This document shows positions 57,701 through 64,000 of a stretch of 64,000 nt of DNA, one piece after another. The stretch is from Acanthamoeba sp. SK_2022b (taxonomy: Eukaryota; Discosea; Longamoebia; Acanthamoebidae), in contig JANDJZ010000063.1 of the NCBI GenBank assembly GCA_027943245.1, forward strand, positions 88,881 through 152,880, given 5' to 3'. Position numbers and translations under genes: made by a program. How positions within the stretch are numbered: the first letter of the stretch is position 1; every line of letters starts with the position of its first letter. Below the pieces are notes generated by a model that worked only from the letters and a program-made list of their open reading frames with translations, had not been told where the DNA came from and ran no database searches.

Positions 57701-59490
57701 TCGACCTGATTCCCATGCTCGACCTGGCTCACAGCGTGTTCAACGTCGTCACGGGGGTATCGCTGCACGACGAACGTAATGAGATCCGCGCGTTCCGCTC
57801 GGTGCTGGCCTGGCGCGAGATCATCGAGGCTGCCGGGCTGGTAGACACCATGATTTACGAGGTGCAGCCCAACGACCCGACTGTCGACGAAATGCTGTGT
57901 TTCTACAAGCCGCCCTTCACGCATTATGGTCCGCGTCACGACCTGCCCGAGCTTGCCGAGCTTCAGCTGCCTGCCCCGCCCCCGTTCGTCCCGGTGCTCG
58001 CCAATCTGTTCAAGCAGGTCCCGGCCACAGCGCTCGACCTCCTGCGCCAGACGATCGAGGGCCTGATCACCAATTTGCCCACGTTGGCGACCACGCTGAC
58101 GTCTTACGTTGCCGCCACCACCACCTCTGGCGCCTCGCACGTGATCAAGCAGGCGGTCGACCGTCTCACGGCCGAGGTCACCACGTGGCTGGAGCGCTTC
58201 CGGCCTTTCATCGAGTCCTCCGACGGCTGCGGCGACGATGCAGCCCTCAACTTCCTCCCCGCCGAGCTGTTCCTCATCGTGCCAGCCCTCAACAAGAGGG
58301 TGGCCCTGGGCTCGGCCTCGCCCATGGAGATGGTCGCAGCAGCCTTCCTGCACGACATCCAGGCCGCCTTTGCCGTGGGGCCAACCGAAGCCGACAAGGG
58401 CAAGGATGAGAGCCAGCAGCCCGCCTGCATCTCCGCACGCGGCTTCACCGCCGATGAAGTGTCTCACAAACTCGCCACTCTGGGGCGCGTTCTGCCCGAC
58501 CTCCTCGACCCCACCGCCGTGCTCGACGCTCTAGAGGTCCCTCCGCTGGCTCAGCGCGCCGTCCGCTCCTTCCTTGCCGCCTCTACGTCCGCCAAGGAGT
58601 ACGAGGCTTCCTCGGACGGTGCCTCGACGTCGCGCGGCAAGTCCCACCACGATCAGGTGAACCTCATCGCCGAGGGCGCCGTCAAGTATCTGGACCACCG
58701 GGCGTGGACGGAGCTCTCGGCCGCGCTGGACGACATCATCAAACGCAAGGCGGCCCTTCCGACGCTTCACTCCATCGTCGAGACGGCCTCGTCCGAGGAG
58801 GCGCTAGAGGGTACCGACAGCGCGGCCCTGTGGGCTCGTGCGCTGACGGCGGTGCTCGGCTCGCCTCTGGTGTATCTCACCCGCACGGTGGTCTTCCAGT
58901 TGAAGCTCGTCGGCATCGACGGCGTCTTCAAGGCCTGGGACCTCGCCCAGCGCAGGCGCAAGGCCAAGCAAAGCGAGGACGAGTCAGAGGAGGACGAGGC
59001 TGAAGAGACGAGCCCTCTGCTTGCAGCCCTGAGGCCGTTCGTAGAACCGCCCACCAACAACGCCGTCATGAGGGAGGGCGCCTTCAACGACATCCACAAC
59101 GTGGCCGAGGTCCTCTCGGCCACCTTTGGCTACACAAGCATCACGGCCAGGCCCACCGACGTGACAGAGGTCATTGCCGGCCGCCTCAAGAACAATACAC
59201 TGAGGCTGGCCGATCTGTCGGCCTCCACCCTTCAGAAGCAGCGCGAGGTCGTGCCCCTGCTCGGTTTGGACCGCATCCGTAAGGCGGTCACGCTCAACGT
59301 GTCAGAGTTGAAGATCCGCTACCGACCGGTGCTGGAAACCGACCCCACCTATCAGAGTAAGGTCGACGAGCTCCTGCTCCAGCTCTCAGAGTCTGGATGG
59401 GTCAAGCCGCTGCATCGAAATGATGGCCACTTCACCTGGTTCAAGCTCCCTGAGTGGATGCAGGTGAGTGACATGCCCCCGCACAACAAT

Positions 59491-59521
<31 letters not shown>

Positions 59522-60356
59522 ACACACGCACACACGCACACACGCACACACGCACATCAATTCGTTCTCGAATCGATGAGGGTTTGCTTGTATCCAGGTC
59601 GAGATGGTGCAGATATTTGGCGAAAGCATGAACCACACGCCGTGGTATCGGTTCCCTTTCATGTCCTTCATCAAGCTCTACTTCGAGATCCTGCTCAAGG
59701 AGGTGGGAATCGTGCGGTCCGAGCACGGCTTGGTCAAGGCCATATTCAGCAACGCCTTCTTCACCGACCTCGTGCCGGGCATTGTAATGTTTGGCCTCTT
59801 CCTCCAGCTGCAGCTGCTCGCCCTGCCGGTCAAGTCCGTCGGTGGTGAGGAGTACACTCCGGAGCTCATGATAGAGCAGGTGGTCCTCTTCACCCCGACG
59901 TCCTCGTCTTCATCGTCACCGTCGAGTCGCCCCATCAAGTGGAGAAAGATCGACGAGCGTATCTCGGCGCAGCAGGTGGCCGAGGGCGAGGGCCTCTACA
60001 TCCTCACCGTGCCTACATTTAAGCCGCTCACGGAGATCCTCCGCAAGATCGCCAAGAAGCTGCCGCAGAGCCAGGTGCTGGAGATCTCCAACCAACGTGT
60101 CGTCCAAGTGAAGGTCCTCCTGCCGGCCAGCGCCGAGACAGACGAGGACGAGGCGGCGCTCCAGGCCAAGTTGGGCGCCATCAATGGATGCTCGGTTATG
60201 TTCCACTACCGTTTCCCAGTCGACGGCTCCTCAAGATCTTCGCGTCCGCGCCTGTGCGTGTCGTTGCGTGTCTCCACGCTGGCCATCATCCGCCTGTTCC
60301 ACGTGTGTGGTCAGCTAGCGGTATCGGTGGAGCAGGTGTACGACTTTTACGCATAG
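54778..60356 (+). CDS. FAD-linked oxidase-methyltransferase fusion with long novel C-terminus
   Basis: The start is inferred at ATG 54778 (MSS...), spliced to an acceptor at 54975; either of two donors keeps the frame. The oxidase half has a PCMH-type FAD domain: VSVRGTQHSMGGHTIAPGG, VVSAETGAHWTDLIHYLNQ, SSFSVGGTVSVNAHG and LFSLAIGGYGLFGIITEVTL, then a substrate domain ending YDPGCLFSSLWLRKYG. A Ser run and about 100 residues lead to the intron 56928-57090, which joins SVLTQ to ESSGPVNMLRKTWRQ in phase. A Rossmann methyltransferase follows (DLVTMNQGLHHLPQ, VRRILRPGGLFIVREHN, then LDLAHSVFNVVTGVSLHDE after a short intron near 57570-57625). About 750 residues with no recognised domain continue to TAG 60354-60356. 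It looks like a two-step oxidation plus methylation enzyme; substrates are unknown. The exact splice at 57570-57625 uses a weak donor. Confidence 0.72.
56971..57070. repeat. (TTGGTGG)n heptanucleotide minisatellite in an intron
   Basis: About 14 near-perfect heptamers fill the intron 56928-57090 of the oxidase-methyltransferase gene. The sense strand is G-rich (runs of GG every three to four bases) and is preceded by a G10 run near 56949. Confidence 0.95.
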
Positions 60357-60808
60357 ACAGCTGGACCAATATGAGATCATAAAGATAACTTTTTGGGAAG
60401 GGACCAGTATCCTCGGCTGACCTAAAAAAAAGCTCGTCAGACCTACCATGGCCAGATTGGCTCACTTGAATGTTTAGCCAGAGTGGTGGGCACCTCTGTC
60501 CTACAGTGCAGATTTTCTAGGGGTGACTGTGCATTCATCTACCTGCATGGGTTAGGGTTCTGTGCGAATGCTGCATTTTGTAAGATGAAGATGAATTTGG
60601 ACTGCATTTTGTGAAATAGATGAATAAAATGTTGGTTTTACGCCATTTAAAGTGCATATTGCAAAATAGAGGGTAAAGCACGCTGTTGATTTGGCAAACT
60701 GAGGCAGCAAGGGTCTATTTTGCAAAACAAACACATCACATTGATTTGGCAAAACAAAACAGAACACCATCATTTTGTGAAATGCAGCTACTGCATGGAA
60801 TGGGGTTT
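60357..60808. other. Subtelomeric spacer with TTTTGCAAAAT-like motifs
   Basis: From about 60.4 kb the base composition shifts to AT and coding signal ends. A motif related to ATTTTGCAAAAT or GATTTGGCAAAAC recurs at about 60571, 60603, 60655, 60690, 60717, 60743 and 60772. A short interstitial telomere-like GGGTTAGGGTT lies at 60549-60559. No gene is assigned. Confidence 0.6.
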
Positions 60809-61159
60809 TTAATCAAGCACCTTTACCAAGTAGGCATCCAGCACATCAGGGCACTCCTGAAGGTGAGTGAGTGGCTCCCATGTGTCCTGGGCAGCAGTAT
60901 AGCCAGCCCAACATACACGAAACCAGATACCTGCCCTCCTGGTGGTCTGGAGGTGCTCCACATGATGTGAGATGATGCACTGCACCTCATAGTGGTCATC
61001 CTTGCCATTGCTGCAGCTGTTGCTCTTGTGGCCAGAGAGGTCATTGTTGTTGTTGTAGTACTTGTCATTATCATTGTTGTTGTTAGGCTCTGGCGAGAGG
61101 ACTGGCTGCTGCTCCTCCTGCTGCAGCTGCTGCAATGTGTGCTGAGCTTGCTTGGCCAC
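60809..61159 (-). pseudogene. Chromodomain-containing reading frame, probably a fragment
   Basis: The frame runs MAKQAQHTLQQLQQ, a Gln/Asn-rich stretch, then a chromodomain: YEVQCIISHHVEH, GIWFRVCWAGYTAAQDTWEP and LQECPDVLDAYL, ending VLD at 60809. The aromatic cage pattern (Y, W, W) and the TWEP motif are those of HP1-like or chromovirus-integrase chromodomains. Upstream sequence is disrupted, so this is probably the 3' end of a decayed multi-exon subtelomeric gene or retroelement rather than an intact 116-residue protein. A genuine small gene is possible. Confidence 0.55.
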
Positions 61160-61465
61160 CTGACACTGCTTGTTTTGCTTCTCATGCTCTCATTGAGGGC
61201 AGCTTGATGGTGCTGCCCCTACTCCTGGCAGGGATTCAACCACTACATCAAGCTGTCCACTGAGAGCACCTGTGGAGGAGGCAGTGGCAGCACTTGTGCT
61301 GAGGCACTCCACTTTGGAGTGATATACAACGCCCACCCAACAGGGTAAGAGTGGGGTTAGCAATGCTGGATTTTGCAAAATGAAGGGGATATCTTATTTG
61401 GCGAAATGAAATGGGAGTGAGCACAAGAAAACAGTACCCTGGGCAAACTCTGCTAGCTTGCACTT

Positions 61466-62294
61466 TCACAGTGAATGACCAGCACTTACAGCAGATTGCT
61501 GTGGTGCTGGCTGATGAGTGGCAAGTAGTGTCTGCCAGGTGGCATCATCAACCATGGTACAGCAGATCCAGGTGGTGCATGGCTTGGTTGTCTGGTGATG
61601 CTCAGCAGAGGTTGATGCAGCAAAGTCTTCAGCCAGCTGGTTGATGCTCTTGTGGAGTGAAGGGTTCTCATCAAGGTAGAGGCCTTGCACAAGTTGGGAT
61701 TGTACTCTGATGTTGGACTCAAGGCTGCTGGCGTGGTTGTAGTGAGCTTCCATGACCTGGGGGGCTATGTTCAGGAAGATTGCCAGCTTGCACATGAACT
61801 CATCAAAGGTGCCCTTGTAGCTGATTTCTGCCTTGAAGAAGGCAGTGATGAAGGCTCATTGGAATGAGAGAGAGGTGAGATGAAGCAAGGGGTGGAACTT
61901 GATGGAGACAGCCTGGAGGGCTTTGGAGTATGAGGTGTACTCCATGGGTTGGCCTGCATAGTTGACCCAGAGGCTCAGCAGGTTGATGTCAGTTTTGGTG
62001 CCTGTAGAAGAGTCATCTAAGATGAGCAGGGCAGGCTGAACTCACTTCAGGAAGAAGTTTAAGTAGTGTTTCAGATGAGTGCACATGGGCACATGATTGG
62101 TCCATGACCAGGAAACCTTCTCTGCAGCCATGACAGCCATTAGAGATTTGGCATCACAGGTCCAGAGAAGGTGATCCAGACAAATGCCAGCTTAGATCTT
62201 GCACCACAGGCCACCATTCAGCACCTCTGAGAGTGCTATCAGGTAACACTGAAAACACCAGGCAGCTTGGTGGTGCTTTTCCTTTGTAGACTGT
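61466..62294 (-). pseudogene. Decayed subtelomeric frame with in-frame stops
   Basis: One minus-strand frame stays coherent over about 830 bases except for stops at 62192-62194 (TAA), 62042-62044 (TGA) and 61856-61858 (TGA). It includes PALLILDDSSTG, LWVNYAGQPMEYTSYSKAL, KGTFDEFMCKLAIFLNIAPQ and LYLDENPSLHKSINQLAEDF. I recognise no family with confidence. A gag-like or transposase-like origin is possible because chromodomain frames lie on both sides, but this is a guess. TTTTGCAAAAT-type motifs flank the frame at about 61373 and 62295-62330. Confidence 0.45.
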
Positions 62295-62343
62295 AATTTG
62301 CAAAATAAATAAGTATTTTAGTTTGCAAAATGGGGGCTTATGT

Positions 62344-63144
62344 TCATTTGAATATAGTGTGGCATGTGGGAATCCATACCTTATCCATAACTGTGAAGCC
62401 TTGATTACTTTTGGCATGGGCGGCGTTGTTGGCATCTTTGTCCTTGTCCTTCTTGTCTTGGCCATTGTCACCATCACAGTTGGCATGGTCATTGTCATCA
62501 TCATCATCATTGTCATGGTAGTCCTTGTCATCATCGTCATCATCATCATCATCATTGTCATTGTTGTCATCATTGTTGTTGTCATCATTGTCATCATTGT
62601 TGTCATTGATGCCATTGTCATTCATGGCCTGGGATGCAAGTAGCTTGAAGGGCTTGGACAGATGGTGCAAACATTCCACCAGCCAGAGAATGAAGGTTGG
62701 CCACTCAGCACTGTCAAGCATGAGTCCATTTTCAATGAGCTCCTCCTTGTTGAAGGCCTCAGCAAGTGATCACTTGTACTCTTGCTTGCCCTGCTCTGCA
62801 AAATTGCACAGCAGCTTCCAGCACTTGGTGAGCTGTTGCTGCTCAATGTTGTGCTGGTCTTGATCCCTGACTGTGTCTAACAAGATCTTGTTGTTGATCC
62901 AGCCCATAACCTTGACAAGGTGGGTGGCCTTGTTCCTCCTTTTGGTTAGGGTTAGGGCTGATTTAAGCCAATTTGTTTGATTTTGATAGTTGTGAATGTG
63001 ACTAGATCTTACCTGGCAGTTGCATGTTAAAAAGCATATTTTTCCAGATTTTTCTCTATATGCGCAAGGCCACAAAGTGATAATTGTTCTAAGACTTAGA
63101 TGACCAGCCCTAATAAGACTTGAGAGATGGAAGAAAAAAAACAA
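62344..63144 (-). pseudogene. Decayed subtelomeric frame with acidic Asp/Asn run
   Basis: A single minus-strand frame from 63144 to 62344 is broken only by TGA at 62770-62772. The upstream part contains HLVKVMGWINNKILLDTV and QQQLTKCWKLLCNFAEQG; the downstream part contains LAEAFNKEELIENGLML and WPTFILWLVECLHHLSKPF. It then has an Asp/Asn tract of about 45 residues encoded by a (TCA/TTG)n-like tract at 62480-62625, and ends at HTIFK. No known domain is seen. It lies in the same orientation as the chromodomain frames on either side and could be part of the same ancestral gene or element. Confidence 0.45.
62946..62957 (+). repeat. Interstitial telomeric repeat (two TTAGGG units)
   Basis: Two perfect TTAGGG units in the same orientation as the terminal array, about 520 bases inside it. 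They lie within the decayed frame at 62344-63144. Confidence 0.8.
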
Positions 63145-63163
63145 TGGAGTTGGAGGTCTATTA

Positions 63164-63478
63164 TCATTCTTTTTGACCCAAGAGAATTACCTCAAGGTTG
63201 GGCTTGAGGAATTCCTCCACACATTCCAGGGCATTCCCCATCTGGTCAAAGTCCTCCCAGGTGTTGAACTCAGTGGGGTAGCCTTCCCACTTGACCCAGA
63301 CCTCGAGCTTGCCATCCTCACTATTGATCCTCATGTCTTGAATCGCTTCCACTTGATCCTCTTTCTCGTTGTCGCTGAAGTTGTGGTCGTTGTCAGAGTT
63401 CATCTCTTCTTCTTCTTCTTCTTCCTCTTCTGCTTCTTCTTCTTCCTCTTCTGCTTCTTCCTCTTCTTCCTCTTCCTC
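63164..63478 (-). CDS. Chromodomain protein truncated at its 5' side by the telomere
   Basis: The frame ending at 63164 contains a chromodomain: QVEAIQDMRINSEDGKLEV then WVKWEGYPTEFNTWEDFD and ALECVEEFLKPN. An ATG exists at 63403 (MNSDNDHNFSDNEKED), but the frame stays open upstream through 25 codons of almost pure Glu with two Ala, right up to 63478. There a TAG is created by the first telomeric unit. The acidic run is therefore probably the remains of a longer N-terminal coding region lost when the telomere formed. Whether the truncated gene is expressed is unknown. The origin could be a chromovirus-like integrase tail or a host chromatin protein. Confidence 0.6.
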   Translation of the reverse strand, partial: EEEEEEEEAEEEEEEAEEEEEEEEEMNSDNDHNFSDNEKEDQVEAIQDMRINSEDGKLEVWVKWEGYPTEFNTWEDFDQMGNALECVEEFLKPNLEVILLGQKE

Positions 63479-63479
63479 C

Positions 63480-63556
63480 TAGGGTTAGGGTTAGGGTTAG
63501 GGTTAGGGTTAGGGTTAGGGTTAGGGTTAGGGTTAGGGTTAGGGTTAGGGTTAGGG

Positions 63557-63597
<41 letters not shown>

Positions 63598-63658
63598 GGT
63601 TAGGGTTAGGGTTAGGGTTAGGGTTAGGGTTAGGGTTAGGGTTAGGGTTAGGGTAGGG

Positions 63659-63699
<41 letters not shown>

Positions 63700-63755
63700 G
63701 GTTAGGGTTAGGGTTAGGGTTAGGGTTAGGGTTAGGGTTAGGGTTAGGGTTAGGG

Positions 63756-63796
<41 letters not shown>

Positions 63797-64000
63797 GGTT
63801 AGGGTTAGGGTTAGGGTTAGGGTTAGGGTTAGGGTTAGGGTTAGGGTTAGGGTTAGGGTTAGGGTTAGGGTTAGGGTTAGGGTTAGGGTTAGGTTAGGGT
63901 TAGGGTTAGGGTTAGGGTTAGGGTTAGGGTTAGGGTTAGGGTTAGGGTTAGGGTTAGGGTTAGGGTTTAGGGTTGGGGTTAGGGTTAGGGTTAGGGTTAG
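63480..64000 (+). repeat. Telomere, (TTAGGG)n with variant units
   Basis: About 86 tandem TTAGGG units run to the end of the window with the G-rich strand 5' to 3' outward, i.e. a right-hand chromosome end. Variant units include TTTAGGG at 63575, 63677, 63774 and 63966, TAGGG at 63654, TTAGG at 63889 and TTGGGG at 63973. No subtelomeric satellite separates the array from the coding-like frame. Confidence 0.98.

Noticed and set aside
63173..63778. Long plus-strand frame giving Gly-Leu and Val-Arg repeats
   Set aside because: It is translation of the telomere array itself and of the antisense of the chromodomain frame.
1..64000. CRISPR arrays, rRNA genes, insertion sequences, bacterial-style operons
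   Set aside because: The repeats present are microsatellites, two 46-base copies and the telomere. Gene structure is eukaryotic with introns, and no rRNA or transposase with flanking inverted repeats was recognised.

Overview
This window is the end of a chromosome from a GC-rich, intron-dense, gene-dense amoebozoan, most probably Acanthamoeba (castellanii-like). The evidence is: many short GT-AG introns of roughly 60-250 bases, intergenic gaps often under 200 bases, a gene repertoire rich in RCC1, Ras-regulator and histidine-kinase proteins, and a terminal (TTAGGG)n array running to base 64000 with its G-rich strand pointing outward. Species assignment is inference. Nearly every gene is split, so coordinates below are gene spans from start codon to stop codon, introns included. 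Exon joins were worked out by hand from frame and phase.

Layout. 47-1677 (+): 3' part of a nucleostemin/GNL3-like GTPase. 1909-3560 (+): a protein of a poorly characterised, mostly fungal family. 3893-8359 (-): RCC1-SAM-like-tyrosine kinase. 8599-18146 (-): a giant SPRY/ZZ finger/CLU/TPR/RCC1/Ig-like/ankyrin protein. 18306-21329 (+): FHA-PBZ-BRCT DNA ligase, divergent from the giant gene across 159 bases. 21489-22700 (-): four-CBS-domain protein. 23667-28489 (+): a microbial (type I) rhodopsin fused to a hybrid histidine kinase. 29321-31054 (+): GT61-like glycosyltransferase. 31131-35054 (-): receptor-like transmembrane RasGAP. 35194-43379 (-): CobW-like GTPase, helical region and RasGEF, which appear to be one fused gene. 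43582-44921 (-): EF-hand protein. 45057-47517 (-): TMEM135-like membrane protein. 48450-49835 (-): bZIP factor. 50130-54585 (+): duplicated altronate/galactarate dehydratase-like enzyme. 54778-60356 (+): FAD-linked oxidase fused to a methyltransferase and a long novel C-terminus.

From 60.4 kb to the telomere the character changes. The DNA is more AT-rich, carries scattered TTTTGCAAAAT-type motifs and short interstitial TTAGGG units, and holds decayed minus-strand reading frames with two chromodomains and several in-frame stops. The last chromodomain frame is cut off by the telomere inside a poly-glutamate tract.

Functionally the window is dominated by signal reception and relay: a light-sensor kinase, a tyrosine kinase, a surface RasGAP beside a RasGEF, calcium binding, and nucleotide sensing by CBS domains. 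A PAR-responsive DNA ligase and two metabolic fusion enzymes are also present. Simple-sequence repeats (TG, CAG/CAA, GTT, TGG, ACACC, TTGGTGG) sit almost exclusively in introns. No rRNA, tRNA, CRISPR array or intact mobile element was recognised.
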